Positions 15,789 to 23,631 of a DNA stretch of 46,683 bases are shown here, one piece after another. Numbering within the stretch: position 1 is the stretch's first letter; every line of letters starts with the position of its first letter. The notes below the pieces were generated by a model that saw only the letters and a program-made list of their open reading frames with translations, was not told the origin of the DNA and made no database searches. The DNA lies in NCBI GenBank assembly GCA_022567555.1, contig JADFGT010000010.1:1-46683 (forward strand), written 5' to 3'. The translations under genes were made by a program, and so were the position numbers. The stretch is from Armatimonadota bacterium (GTDB taxonomy: Bacteria > Armatimonadota > Fimbriimonadia > Fimbriimonadales > ATM1).

Positions 15789-17045
15789 ATGAGCAAGCAT
15801 TCCGGTTGCGCCGATTCGACGGTTCCGCGCAGGCGGGCCGTACCCAATGCTCTGTGCGCGTCGCTCGCCGTGGCCGCGATTCTCAACTGGCATTGCGATA
15901 CAGGGCCGCGGCTGAACGGCGACCCCGCAGCCTCGAAGGCGCAGTCTGTGGGCGCACGACGGGCCGGTTCCCAAGAGCGCTCGTCGGAAGGGGAGCCCTA
16001 TAGTGGCGGCATCTACCAGGTGTGGTTCCGCATCGGCCTCGATACAGACCTGGGAGACCTTCGCTGGTCGCCGTCCGGGGACAGGCTGGCTTACTCTCAA
16101 GAGGGTGATCTGTGCCTCTGGCCGGACGGGGCGCAAATCACGCTTATCCAAGATGATTTCAGTTCGGTCGCCCTCGACCTGGAATGGAGCCCCGACGGAG
16201 AGTTCATTGTTGCCCGCGGGAATGGAAAGACCCTGCTCGTGGACGCGACAGAGGTTGAAGTCGTGGAGACGTTCGACGACCACAGGTTCATCTGGTGGAT
16301 GGATGGAAGGCGTTGCTGGGCGGAACCGCTGGACGCCGGGGCAAGGACGCCGGATGACGTCCAGACGTGGCACTTCGGATCCCGCAGACGGGAACTGCCG
16401 CCGGGTTTGACGCTGATCGCATATGCCGCCGGCGGCGGGGCGCTTCTCGCCGAACACAACCCCGCGGACGGCGGGGGATATCCGGAAGGCCCGCTCGTAC
16501 TCCTACGCATGGACATCAAGACAGGGAAGATTCTGTGGCGGAAGACGATCCATGAAACCGGCCGAATGGACTACAGATCCACGCCGATCCTGGCGTGGAA
16601 CGAGGGACTGCATGCCGCCGCCATTTTGACGGACGCCTCGGGGGGAGGCACGTTCGTTGGCCGGGTGTATTCCGGAGACGCTGTGCACGAATTGGAGAGC
16701 GTTTACACGGCCGGAGATAGTTACAACTGGGTTATGGAACCGGTGTCGTGGGTAGGAGACGAACTTTGCGTCTCCCTGTCCTTGGCATACTCATACAAGC
16801 CAAGCGAAAACGTCCAAGCGACCATGTTCTGGAGAGAGATCAATTTCTTCAGTGTGAAGGACGGCACGATGCGCTCCGTTTACCAGTCTGACTACCTGGG
16901 CTTCAAGGCGGTTGCGAGCGCGGAGTGGCTGGCGTTCGTTGAGATTCGAGATGGCGACCGGTATCTCGTCATCGCCCCCTGGGCGAGGGGAAGCGACGGG
17001 AGGTTGCTGCGTCCTATCTACGATCCTGACCCTTGGGTTCCTTAA
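15789..17045 (+). CDS. Exported beta-propeller (PD40/WD40-like) protein, unknown function
   Basis: The product has 418 residues. The N-terminus has a basic leader and a hydrophobic core (PNALCASLAVAAILNW) followed by HCDTG, so a signal peptide or a divergent lipobox with the Cys as anchor is possible. The mature part has propeller-like repeats: DLRWSPSGDRLAYS, then DLEWSPDGEFIVARG, each a WSPxG strand of the PD40 kind also found in TolB. The later half is less regular and rich in aromatic strands. No enzyme motif is visible. A likely binding or scaffold role is inference. It ends 400 bases before the acetyltransferase gene, in a repeat-rich gap. Confidence 0.7.
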   Translation: MSKHSGCADSTVPRRRAVPNALCASLAVAAILNWHCDTGPRLNGDPAASKAQSVGARRAGSQERSSEGEPYSGGIYQVWFRIGLDTDLGDLRWSPSGDRLAYSQEGDLCLWPDGAQITLIQDDFSSVALDLEWSPDGEFIVARGNGKTLLVDATEVEVVETFDDHRFIWWMDGRRCWAEPLDAGARTPDDVQTWHFGSRRRELPPGLTLIAYAAGGGALLAEHNPADGGGYPEGPLVLLRMDIKTGKILWRKTIHETGRMDYRSTPILAWNEGLHAAAILTDASGGGTFVGRVYSGDAVHELESVYTAGDSYNWVMEPVSWVGDELCVSLSLAYSYKPSENVQATMFWREINFFSVKDGTMRSVYQSDYLGFKAVASAEWLAFVEIRDGDRYLVIAPWARGSDGRLLRPIYDPDPWVP

Positions 17046-17126
17046 CCTCGCTGCGTCTGGTGTTCGGTGCCTGCGTGGCTTCCGACCCGGCCGCTACAAA
17101 CCTGGAAGTTAGCCCGGCCCGGCGAT

Positions 17127-17161
17127 CAGTCGCTCACGCGTATGAAGTCCACCTTTGATGC
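17127..17161. repeat. Direct repeat copy A (tail-like sequence)
   Basis: This 35-base unit matches the unit at 17295 at 29 of 35 positions. Read on the reverse strand it encodes VDFIRVSD and the stop codon, which begins one base outside the unit. It lies directly before a hairpin with a TTCCACC loop. Confidence 0.7.
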
Positions 17162-17218
17162 TGCGCCGACCCTTCCACCGGGTCGGCGCGCTCTGGCCGC
17201 GACCGGTGGAACGGTCGC
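17159..17218 (+). repeat. REPIN-like double hairpin, copy 1
   Basis: Two hairpins are joined by a short spacer. The first has a perfect 10-bp stem GCGCCGACCC/GGGTCGGCGC with loop TTCCACC. The second has a 7-bp stem GCGACCG/CGGTCGC with loop GTGGAA. The loops are complementary, as expected for two REPs in opposite orientation. A second copy lies inverted at 35479-35538 and matches at 56 of 60 bases; all four differences are in the central spacer. Confidence 0.8.
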
Positions 17219-17238
17219 GGGAGCGGAAGAGTTCACAT

Positions 17239-17263
17239 CCCTCACCGGTCGCACCGGTGAGGG
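17239..17263. repeat. Perfect hairpin, 11-bp stem
   Basis: CCCTCACCGGT and ACCGGTGAGGG flank a CGC loop. No T-run follows on either strand, so a terminator is unlikely; it fits the surrounding palindromes better. Confidence 0.7.
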
Positions 17264-17294
17264 TCGAACCTGGACGTTTGCGTCATTTGTTGGT

Positions 17295-17329
17295 CAGTCG
17301 GCCACGCGAATGTAGTCCACGTTTTATGC
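17295..17329. repeat. Direct repeat copy B (tail-like sequence)
   Basis: Second copy of the 35-base unit. On the reverse strand it encodes VDYIRVAD and a stop, but an in-frame TAA stands one codon before the shared segment, so no long gene can use it. Confidence 0.7.
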
Positions 17330-17353
17330 CACCATCTTTCCACGGATGGTGGC
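17328..17353. repeat. Hairpin with TTCCAC loop
   Basis: A 9-bp stem GCCACCATC/GATGGTGGC surrounds TTTCCACG. The loop shares TTCCAC with the first hairpin of the REPIN-like element, while the stem sequence differs completely. Confidence 0.7.
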
Positions 17354-17459
17354 CCGGTGTGATGCGGAGGGGTGTGCGCGGCGGCCGGCATCCGGTGGAG
17401 CGGAATTGTCGTGAAGCGTCGGCCATCGCGCGATCGTGGCCGGCTGCGGGAAAGGCCGC

Positions 17460-18620
17460 ATGGACCTGCACATACGCGAATACCGGGAGGAGAAGGACAG
17501 GGAGCAACTGGCTCCCATCTGGTCGGTCGCTTTCTCCGGCGGCGAGCCGGTCCCCGAAGACAAGCGTTTGGACAAGGAGGACTCCTCAACGTTCGTGGTA
17601 GAGGCGCGCGGCCGGATCGTGGCCGGCTTTCGCGTGCACCACATGACGGCCACTCGCGGCGAGACGGCTCTAAGATGCGGCGGAGTGGCGGCGGTCGCTG
17701 TGGCGCCGGAGTTCCGGCAGGCGGGCTTAGGCGCCCGCATGATGGAGTGGTCTCTCGACTGGATGCGAGAAGAGGGTTTCCTGCTCACTTCGCTGTATGC
17801 TTTTCGTGAAGGCTACTACCGGAAGTTCGGTTATGAGTGCGCGGGCGTCCGAATGCGCATCACGTGCCCAAACCAGCGATTCCCACGCGTCGAGCCCTCC
17901 CTGCCGGTGCGGCAGTTGACACCCGACGACTGGCAGCAACTGGAGCCGGCGTACGCCCGGTTCGCGCGGCGCTATTCGGGGATGAACCTGCCCCGGCATC
18001 CGGAGCGATGGAAGAGCGTGTTCGGCCGCCGGCCACCGGACCCGATCGTGTACGCCGCGGGCGACCCGGTGGAAGCGTACGCGATCCTTCGCGTTTCGGC
18101 CGACTTCTGGGGAGACGAAACGGTTTCGGAACTTGTCTGGGCCACGCCCGAAGGGTACCGATCGGTTTTTGCGGCGCTGTTCGGCATCGGAATCAACCGC
18201 GCATCTCTGGCCTGGTGCGAGCCTTCGGACGGGCCCTTTCTGGCGACTTCAGTGGATCAGGGCGTGAAGGCCGCCTACGAGAATCCGATCATGTTCCGAG
18301 TTCTCGACGTTCCGGCGGCACTCGGCGCGCTGAAGCCTCAAGCAAGCGGCGACTTTTCTCTTCTGGTGCATGACGAAGGTGTGCCGCAAAACCGAGGGCC
18401 GTGGCGCGTGTCGTTCTCATTGGACGGCGTTAGCGTTGAAGCGTGCGATTCCGCCGGGATTGAAATGGACATCCGGCACTTTTCTCAGGCGTTTCTCGGC
18501 GAGCCTTCGTTCGCCGGCCTGCTTGGCCAGGGCTTCGTGAAGGTTTGCAGAGAGGCGGACGCCAAGAGTGCGGCCGACTTGTTGACTCCAAGAGCAACGT
18601 ATTGCCTTGATATGTTTTGA
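17460..18620 (+). CDS. Eis-type GNAT N-acetyltransferase
   Basis: The product has 386 residues from ATG at 17460 (MDLHIREYREE); a GTG 24 bases upstream is possible. The first GNAT domain has the acetyl-CoA loop VAAVAVAPEFRQAGLGARMM near residues 78-97 followed by LYAFREGYYRKFGYE. Residues about 145-280 look like a second, degenerate GNAT domain. The C-terminal 100 residues resemble the sterol-carrier-like domain of Eis (FSLLVHDEGVPQNRGPW, then a final GLLGQGFVKV). This three-part layout is that of the Eis family; the mycobacterial member acetylates aminoglycosides and host proteins. The native substrate here is unknown. It stands alone between two gaps. Confidence 0.85.
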   Translation: MDLHIREYREEKDREQLAPIWSVAFSGGEPVPEDKRLDKEDSSTFVVEARGRIVAGFRVHHMTATRGETALRCGGVAAVAVAPEFRQAGLGARMMEWSLDWMREEGFLLTSLYAFREGYYRKFGYECAGVRMRITCPNQRFPRVEPSLPVRQLTPDDWQQLEPAYARFARRYSGMNLPRHPERWKSVFGRRPPDPIVYAAGDPVEAYAILRVSADFWGDETVSELVWATPEGYRSVFAALFGIGINRASLAWCEPSDGPFLATSVDQGVKAAYENPIMFRVLDVPAALGALKPQASGDFSLLVHDEGVPQNRGPWRVSFSLDGVSVEACDSAGIEMDIRHFSQAFLGEPSFAGLLGQGFVKVCREADAKSAADLLTPRATYCLDMF

Positions 18621-18867
18621 ATGGCTCGCTGTTGGGCTGTGTGAGATCCGCAATTACGATGAGTGCTTTTCTGACAATGTTCCAATCTTTTTGATTCAGC
18701 CGAGGGCGGCCTATTCCGCGCGACTTTCTCACTTGAGGTCTCTCGTTGGGAATCGAGGAGAGTGGAGTTTTCGCGGCGGGGATGAGCCTGATCTGCTGAA
18801 AGTAGTGAGGGATGGATTGGGGGGCGGCGATGTGGGTGTCGGAGGCGGTGCCCTGCAAATGGTTGGG

Positions 18868-18873
18868 TACAAT
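18868..18873 (+). promoter_or_regulatory. Candidate -10 box before membrane-protein gene
   Basis: TACAAT lies 45 bases before the ATG of the membrane protein. No good -35 hexamer is found 16-18 bases upstream. The remaining bases of the 298-base gap show no convincing gene on either strand. Confidence 0.25.
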
Positions 18874-18918
18874 ACTGATTAGGCAACCGAGCACCGGGGA
18901 CGTCCACAGGTAGGTCTG

Positions 18919-19488
18919 ATGAACGGTGAGAAACGCGTAGTGCGGCGGCAGACGGCCCTCCTGATTAGGAGTGCGGCGATGGATGGCGGCCTCATCTGGC
19001 TTCTCGTGTTGCTCGTGTCCTTCACGCTCTCGAGAGTAATCAATGGATCGGGCCCACACCTCGACGTCGAGATTGTGCTCGTTTATGTGTTACTCGCGGC
19101 ACCCGTAATCATCGGTTCCATTTTCGTCGGCAATCTCATCATAGTCCGCTGGGCCATGCCCAAACACATAGGATCGACGCCTCAAAGTCCCTCCGGTCTG
19201 GCGATTTTTCTTATGGTCATTGGGTTAGTGGTGCTGGCGGCGTTCGAGGCGGACACTCTGGTCCAGGCGTGGCAGAGCATGCCTTATCGGCCGCTTTCTC
19301 CGGGCGAAGCCGAACATCTGGTCGAAGAGTTCGAGATGGATCTCTTCGCAATCGGCGTGTACTCGGCGATCGTCGCCTTCGGCGCCGGCTTCACAATGAA
19401 CTGGGCCAAGAAGATACAGCTGCTCGTACGGCTTCGAGAAGGCAGTCAAAAGCCGGGGCGCGTCAAGCACCATCGGAGTGCCGACTAA
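18919..19488 (+). CDS. Integral membrane protein, unknown function
   Basis: The product has 189 residues; AGGTAGG lies just before the ATG. Four hydrophobic segments are visible: GGLIWLLVLLVSFTL (about 24-38), VLVYVLLAAPVIIGSIFVGN (55-74), LAIFLMVIGLVVLAAF (95-110) and FAIGVYSAIVAFGAGF (about 146-161). The ends are basic (KRVVRRQ and RLREGSQKPGRVKHHR), consistent with both termini in the cytoplasm. An acidic patch EAEHLVEEFEMD precedes the last helix. I do not recognise the family, and nothing next to it suggests a role. Confidence 0.6.
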   Translation: MNGEKRVVRRQTALLIRSAAMDGGLIWLLVLLVSFTLSRVINGSGPHLDVEIVLVYVLLAAPVIIGSIFVGNLIIVRWAMPKHIGSTPQSPSGLAIFLMVIGLVVLAAFEADTLVQAWQSMPYRPLSPGEAEHLVEEFEMDLFAIGVYSAIVAFGAGFTMNWAKKIQLLVRLREGSQKPGRVKHHRSAD

Positions 19489-19526
19489 AGGCCCACATAC
19501 TGCGGCCGCACTCTCATCGCTCGTTA

Positions 19527-20945
19527 CTATTCGTCCGGACTTGCCCGCAGCGCCGCCGCGCGCTCCTGGGCGTCCCTCGCTTTTAACGTGACGGTCAGGC
19601 CGTCAATCAGGGGGACCACACCTGCTCGCTTCTTGACGATTCGCGCAAGTTCGTCCTCGAAGAAGAACTTCTCTTCGCCGAACGCGGGCTTCAGTTGGTC
19701 AAGCCAGGTCGCGTTCGAATCGAACTTGGCGAAGAACGGGCGTTTGCACCAATCAGGGTTGCGGCCTTGCAGGAAAGTGAGCACAAACACCTTCTCGCCA
19801 TTTACCTCGGCAACACCCTCTACGGCGACTTTTCCAGGGTACGCAGACATAGAAGGACCGCGCACAGTTCGCGCCAGTCCTGAAACCTGTTGGAATGCGC
19901 CGTGGAAAACCTCCCATGCGCGTATGAGCGGAACCGAGAAGTAATCTTGTGCCCCGGTTTCGCGTTCAACGAACATGTAATAGGGAATACATCCGATGCG
20001 AACCTGTTCTTTCCACATCCGCGCCCAAACGTCCGGCGAGTCGTTGATGTGTTTGATAAGTGGTGATTGCGTTCTTATCTGCGCGCCGGTGCTTCTAATG
20101 CGACGGATTGCCTCACGGGCGACGTCCGTGGAAAGTTCCATCCAATGGTTGTAATGGCCCATGATCGCCAGATGCTTTCCGGCATTCACGATCTTCTCGA
20201 ACAGCCGCAGCACGTCGTCGGCGTCTTTGTCGGTTACAAAACGATACGGCCAATAAGCGACTGATTTGGTTCCGATTCGTATTGTCTGAATGTGCTCGAA
20301 CTCCGGTTCCAACAGCGGCTCGATGTAAAGTGCGAGGTTCTTTGCGGCCATTATCATCGGGTCGCCGCCCGTGAAGAGTACGTCCGTCAGTTCTTTGTGC
20401 TGCGAGAGATATCGTTGGAACCGCTTCGACTCGTCCGTCGCAAATCTCAGGTCCTCCATGCCCACAAACTGCGCCCACCGGAAGCAAAAGGTGCAGTAGG
20501 AGTGACAAGTTTGTCCATGGGATGGAAAGACGAGGCATGTTTCGCGATACTTGTGTTGAACGCCGGGAACCGGTTCATCGTTCATAAGCGGTACGTTCGC
20601 CGTCATCTGTCCGGCAGGGTGTGGATTCAGTTCGAGCCGGATTGCGTTTGCGAGTGCCTGTACCTCCTCCTTTGACGCTCCGCGCCGTAGCGCGTCCGCC
20701 ATGCGTTCAAAGTGGCGCGTATCCAGCATGCCTTTTTGCATAAATGTGAGTTGATAAATCGGGTCGTTCGGTATGTTGTCCCAATCAATCAGTTCCTCAA
20801 CGACGTAACTGTTGGCGCGGAAAGGCAGGACGTTCGAGACGACCTTCATTTCGAATCGCTGATCCGCGTCCAATCTTTGTAACTGCGGCAGCGTGTCAAT
20901 GTCTCGAACGCCATAAAACTTCAGCTTTCTCGGTGTAATGCTCAC
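19527..20945 (-). CDS. KamA-family radical SAM aminomutase-like enzyme
   Basis: The product has 472 residues. I chose the GTG start because GGGGAGGT is five bases upstream; an ATG 42 bases further up lacks such a site. The radical-SAM cluster motif TCHSYCTFC gives Cys147, Cys151 and Cys154, followed by FTGGDPM for S-adenosylmethionine binding. Lysine 2,3-aminomutases hold PLP through a Lys after a glycine run (PGGGGK); here the matching place reads AYPGKVAVEG, so the glycine run is shortened. The enzyme may therefore belong to a KamA-like side branch with a different amino-acid substrate. tRNA-Lys lies 134 bases upstream and lysS 4 kb further away, but no EF-P or epmA gene is present. Confidence 0.85.
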   Translation of the reverse strand: MSITPRKLKFYGVRDIDTLPQLQRLDADQRFEMKVVSNVLPFRANSYVVEELIDWDNIPNDPIYQLTFMQKGMLDTRHFERMADALRRGASKEEVQALANAIRLELNPHPAGQMTANVPLMNDEPVPGVQHKYRETCLVFPSHGQTCHSYCTFCFRWAQFVGMEDLRFATDESKRFQRYLSQHKELTDVLFTGGDPMIMAAKNLALYIEPLLEPEFEHIQTIRIGTKSVAYWPYRFVTDKDADDVLRLFEKIVNAGKHLAIMGHYNHWMELSTDVAREAIRRIRSTGAQIRTQSPLIKHINDSPDVWARMWKEQVRIGCIPYYMFVERETGAQDYFSVPLIRAWEVFHGAFQQVSGLARTVRGPSMSAYPGKVAVEGVAEVNGEKVFVLTFLQGRNPDWCKRPFFAKFDSNATWLDQLKPAFGEEKFFFEDELARIVKKRAGVVPLIDGLTVTLKARDAQERAAALRASPDE

Positions 20946-20968
20946 TGCTACCTCCCCGTACGCATAAT

Positions 20969-20998
20969 AACATACCGTATCTTGCATTCAGGACGCAA
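20969..20998 (-). promoter_or_regulatory. Candidate promoter of KamA-like gene
   Basis: On the reverse strand TTGCGT and TATGTT are 18 bases apart, and the -10 box lies 23 bases before the chosen GTG start, leaving room for the GGGGAGGT ribosome site. Confidence 0.35.
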
Positions 20999-21120
20999 GG
21001 TGTGAAGGCGAGACATCGGCCGGGCAGCCCCGGAAATGTGGGGCTCGGCACCGTGCTTGAGTGCAGATCCTCGAGTAGTCAGAGGCCCACGATATCGTCC
21101 CGCCGGCCTGTGGGAAGCCA

Positions 21121-21196
21121 TGGTGAGCCGTATAGGATTCGAACCTATGACCTGCTGATTAAGAGTCAGCTGCTCTACCAACTGAGCTAACGGCCC
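21121..21196 (-). tRNA. tRNA-Lys(CUU)
   Basis: A complete 76-base cloverleaf with encoded CCA. Acceptor stem GGGCCGT pairs with ACGGCTC with one G-U; D arm GCTCAGTTGGTAGAGC; anticodon stem GCTGA/TCAGC with loop CTCTTAA giving CTT; T arm ATAGGTTCGAATCCTAT. It lies just upstream, by reverse-strand direction, of the KamA-like gene and downstream of tatD. Confidence 0.97.
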
Positions 21197-21210
21197 ACGG
21201 GATGCCGATT

Positions 21211-22002
21211 CTACCTCGGCGTGAAGTTCGCCGGAGGCAGCGCGAAGAACCGGTCGGCGTTGGCTGTGGTTATGTCGGCGGACTGCTCGGGGCTCATCTT
21301 CAAGAGAGAGGCGAGCCCGTCGTTTATCAGGGGCAGCATCGCCGGCTCGTTCGGCCTGCCGCGATAGGGGTGTGGCGCCATGTACGGCGAGTCGGTTTCC
21401 AAGAGGATGCGGTCGGTGGGCATCTGCGAGACGATGCGTCGCAGGTCGTCCGCCTTCTTATATGTAATCGGGCCGTCAACGCCGAACCAGCAACCCAGCG
21501 CACGCGCACGCAGTGCGTCTCTTTCATCCCCGCTAAAGCAGTGCAGCGCCATCCGGACCGGCGGGTTCTGAAGCGCTTCGAGCCAGTCCAGCAGGTCGGC
21601 ATACGCGTCGCGGCAGTGAAACACAACCGGCAGGCCGAGGTCGGCGGCGAGTTCTACTTGGTCGGTCGTGCACAGCCTCTGCTGCTCGGGAGACGCATAA
21701 TCCCAATGATAGTCGAGCCCGATCTCGCCGATCGCGACCGCCTCCGGTTCTTGCGCCAACGACTCGATCTCTTTGAGGCCACTTGATGTGTAGTTTGCCG
21801 CATAATTTGGATGCCAGCCGACAACGGCGTAAACACACTCATGTTCTTTGGCAAGTTCGACGGCTCGCCGCGATGTCTCGGTGTCCATTCCGACGAGCAG
21901 TACGCGGTCCACATTGTTCTCTTTAGCGCGCGCGAGGGCTGCGCCGGGATCCGGGAACGCATCCGTCAAGTTTAGGTGGCAGTGTGTGTCAGTCAAGCGC
22001 AT
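21211..22002 (-). CDS. tatD: TatD-family metal-dependent DNase
   Basis: TatD-type enzymes are metal-dependent nucleases of the amidohydrolase fold. The 263 residues show the metal site DTHCHLNL (His7, His9), Glu93 in GEIGLDYHW, His129 in FHCRDAY, His154 in ALHCFSG and Asp204 in LETDSPYMAP, with the usual RGRPNEP near the end. The length is typical. It follows mogA on the same strand after 6 bases, so it is the last gene of the moaC-mogA-tatD operon, and the tRNA-Lys gene starts 14 bases after its stop. Cytoplasmic; the cellular substrate is not settled for the family. Confidence 0.93.
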   Translation of the reverse strand: MRLTDTHCHLNLTDAFPDPGAALARAKENNVDRVLLVGMDTETSRRAVELAKEHECVYAVVGWHPNYAANYTSSGLKEIESLAQEPEAVAIGEIGLDYHWDYASPEQQRLCTTDQVELAADLGLPVVFHCRDAYADLLDWLEALQNPPVRMALHCFSGDERDALRARALGCWFGVDGPITYKKADDLRRIVSQMPTDRILLETDSPYMAPHPYRGRPNEPAMLPLINDGLASLLKMSPEQSADITTANADRFFALPPANFTPR

Positions 22003-22008
22003 TCGGTC

Positions 22009-22491
22009 TCAGCAGGGATGGCCGCCGCGTTCGCCGCGCAGTTGGCTCAGGAGGTGGGGCAATAGCGGTGCGAGCGCTTCGATTCCGTCGCGTGCGCCGT
22101 TCGGCGAGCCGGGGAGATTGACGATCAGCGTCTGTCCGCGACTTCCGGCGACGCCGCGTGAGAGCGCCGCCATGACCGTTTTCTTCGCGCCTTCCACGCG
22201 GATGAGTTCCTCTAATCCCTGGGCGCGTCGGTCCAACACGGCAAGCGTGGCTTCGGGAGTGATGTCGCGCGGCGCAAGACCGGTTCCACCCGTGGTGAAG
22301 ATTGCGTCGCATCGCCCGCACATGGTAAGGAGCGCGTCGGTGATCTTCGCCTTTTCGTCGTAGACGATTCGCTTATCGAAGTTTCTTGCGCCGATGGCGC
22401 GCAGTGCTTCCTCCACCGCCGGACCGCTCCGATCATCGTCCTCAGTTCGCGTGTCGCTAACGGTAATTATGCCAAACCGAAGTTCGCTCAT
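22009..22491 (-). CDS. mogA: Molybdopterin adenylyltransferase MogA/MoaB
   Basis: The protein adenylates molybdopterin before molybdenum insertion. Its 160 residues start at ATG 22491, which overlaps the moaC stop as ATGA; a start 15 bases upstream is possible but less likely. Family signatures are [10 protein letters not shown] at the N-terminus, the pterin-binding loop [19 protein letters not shown] near 68-86, and [17 protein letters not shown] near 125-141. MogA and MoaB share these motifs and cannot be told apart safely by eye. Coupling with moaC supports a Moco role. Confidence 0.9.
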   Translation of the reverse strand: MSELRFGIITVSDTRTEDDDRSGPAVEEALRAIGARNFDKRIVYDEKAKITDALLTMCGRCDAIFTTGGTGLAPRDITPEATLAVLDRRAQGLEELIRVEGAKKTVMAALSRGVAGSRGQTLIVNLPGSPNGARDGIEALAPLLPHLLSQLRGERGGHPC

Positions 22492-22952
22492 TCTTTGCGC
22501 GTCCAATCGCTTTTCCCTCCGGTTTTTTCAACGAGCCGAATCTTTTCGATCTCCATTTCCGGCCCGGCGGACTTCAGCATATCATAAAGCGTCAGCGCGG
22601 CGACCGAGGCGGCGGTGAGCGCTTCCATTTCAACACCTGTCTTGGCTTCGGCGGTGGCCTCAGCACTTATTACTACTCCTTCGTCAGTTACTTGCAGGTT
22701 CACAGCGACGAGAGCTAGCGGCAGCGGGTGGCACAGCGGTATAAGTTCGGCGGTCCGCTTGCCGGCCTGGATGCCGGCGATGCGAGAAACCGCCAGCGCG
22801 TCGCCCTTCGGGTTGTTTTTCAGCGCGGCAATATGCGCGTCGCTCAGGCGAACGAACGCTTCGGCCACGGCGTGCCGCCGCGTGACCTCTTTGTCCGAAA
22901 CGTCAACCATGCGCGCGCGGCCTTCCCGGTCCAGATGCGATAGCGGGTCCAT
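22488..22952 (-). CDS. moaC: Cyclic pyranopterin monophosphate synthase MoaC
   Basis: MoaC, with MoaA, makes cyclic pyranopterin monophosphate from GTP in molybdenum cofactor synthesis. The 154 residues begin with [11 protein letters not shown] and carry the diagnostic blocks [41 protein letters not shown] and [11 protein letters not shown], the last with the active-site Lys. Length fits the family. A longer frame upstream lacks any motif, and the ATG at 22952 has a TACGCT box six bases before it. The coding end overlaps mogA by four bases. moaA and the molybdopterin synthase genes are not in the window. Confidence 0.95.
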   Translation of the reverse strand: MDPLSHLDREGRARMVDVSDKEVTRRHAVAEAFVRLSDAHIAALKNNPKGDALAVSRIAGIQAGKRTAELIPLCHPLPLALVAVNLQVTDEGVVISAEATAEAKTGVEMEALTAASVAALTLYDMLKSAGPEMEIEKIRLVEKTGGKSDWTRKE

Positions 22953-22958
22953 GCCGTG

Positions 22959-22964
22959 AGCGTA
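22959..22964 (-). promoter_or_regulatory. Candidate -10 box of moaC operon (leaderless)
   Basis: TACGCT on the reverse strand ends six bases before the ATG of moaC, as at mqnA and the glycosyltransferase gene. No ribosome site is present in the short space. Confidence 0.35.
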
Positions 22965-23161
22965 CCTGCCGGGCGGGTTCTGGGTCGCTTCGGTCCGCCG
23001 TATGCCACATCGGGCTCGGTGAAACGGTTCCCCTCGCAGGCGCTGTGCAGCGCCCGACCTCCGCTTCCCATCGTCCGACAAAGACTCCCGCCGTCCGGGC
23101 CGGACCGAACCGCTGACTCCCTACGTGAGGGCGGCCGTCTGCCATAATCTCAGATAGCGCC

Positions 23162-23464
23162 ATGAGCGAACTGATGTTCATTGTCGAAGAGGACCCCGAA
23201 GGCGGGTACTGGGCCCGCGCCGTAGGTGAGTCTATCTTTACGGAGGCTGACGATTTGGATGAGCTAAGAAAACAGGTCCTCGATGCCGTGAAGTGCCATT
23301 TCGAGGATGGGGAAGTGCCAAAGGTGATCCGTCTTCACTTCGTGCGGGACGAGATAATCGCCGTATCAGGTTGCCGCGAGACCTTTCCGGCGACGACCTT
23401 GCGCGGAAACTCGGCACGTTTGGCTACGACATCACCCGCCAGACCGGATCACACCTGCGGTTGA
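23162..23464 (+). CDS. HicB-like antitoxin, apparently extended by loss of its stop
   Basis: The first about 68 residues fit small HicB-type antitoxins of the type that pairs with the HicA group below: MSELMFIVEEDPEGGYWARAVGESIFTEADDLDELRKQV and then KCHFEDGEVPKVIRLHFVRDEIIAV. HicB neutralises the HicA RNase and often represses its own operon. Relatives as I recall them end after IAV with a stop in an ATGA overlap with hicA. Here the codon after GTA is TCA, so translation runs on for 32 more residues in a low-quality frame to TAG at 23462-23464. Only the N-terminal 68 residues look like conserved protein. The extension overlaps hicA completely out of frame. Confidence 0.75.
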   Translation: MSELMFIVEEDPEGGYWARAVGESIFTEADDLDELRKQVLDAVKCHFEDGEVPKVIRLHFVRDEIIAVSGCRETFPATTLRGNSARLATTSPARPDHTCG

Positions 23465-23631
23465 CTACGCAGGAGAATCGTCGGCATCACCTCACAATTC
23501 CACGGTACCGCAACCTTCGAGTCGGCACGCCTGCCGCCGTCATCCGCGCCGTGGCGGAGCACTTCGTTATCTCAAGGGATATTGTCGCGCAAAAGTTGTT
23601 TGGCAAGAGGCGCGGAGGAGGCGACAGTTAG
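23371..23631 (+). CDS. HicA-like toxin (mRNA interferase), start codon degraded
   Basis: The conserved part reads MPRDLSGDDLARKLGTFGYD and ITRQTGSHLRLTT with the catalytic GSH histidine, then HHLTIPRYRNLRVGTP, the full pattern of small double-stranded-RNA-binding HicA toxins, which cleave mRNA. The frame is intact to the TAG at 23629-23631. At 23365 the expected ATG reads ATC, so I give the next possible start, TTG at 23371 (86 residues); it has no good ribosome site. Translation may depend on hicB readthrough or not occur at all. The stop overlaps that of the convergent lysS gene by three bases. Toxicity of a product starting at TTG is unknown. Confidence 0.7.
   Translation: MPRDLSGDDLARKLGTFGYDITRQTGSHLRLTTQENRRHHLTIPRYRNLRVGTPAAVIRAVAEHFVISRDIVAQKLFGKRRGGGDS

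Larger units (their letters stand above)
17046..17459. other. Repeat-rich intergenic region
   Basis: A 414-base gap with no convincing gene. It contains a REPIN-like double hairpin, two direct 35-base repeats 168 bases apart, a perfect 11-bp-stem hairpin and a further hairpin with a TTCCAC loop. On the reverse strand the direct repeats spell the C-terminal tails VDFIRVSD-stop and VDYIRVAD-stop. Confidence 0.8.

Noticed and set aside
18621-18918. Additional small genes in the gap after the acetyltransferase
   Set aside because: Open frames on both strands lack start signals, and their composition is unlike the neighbouring proteins.
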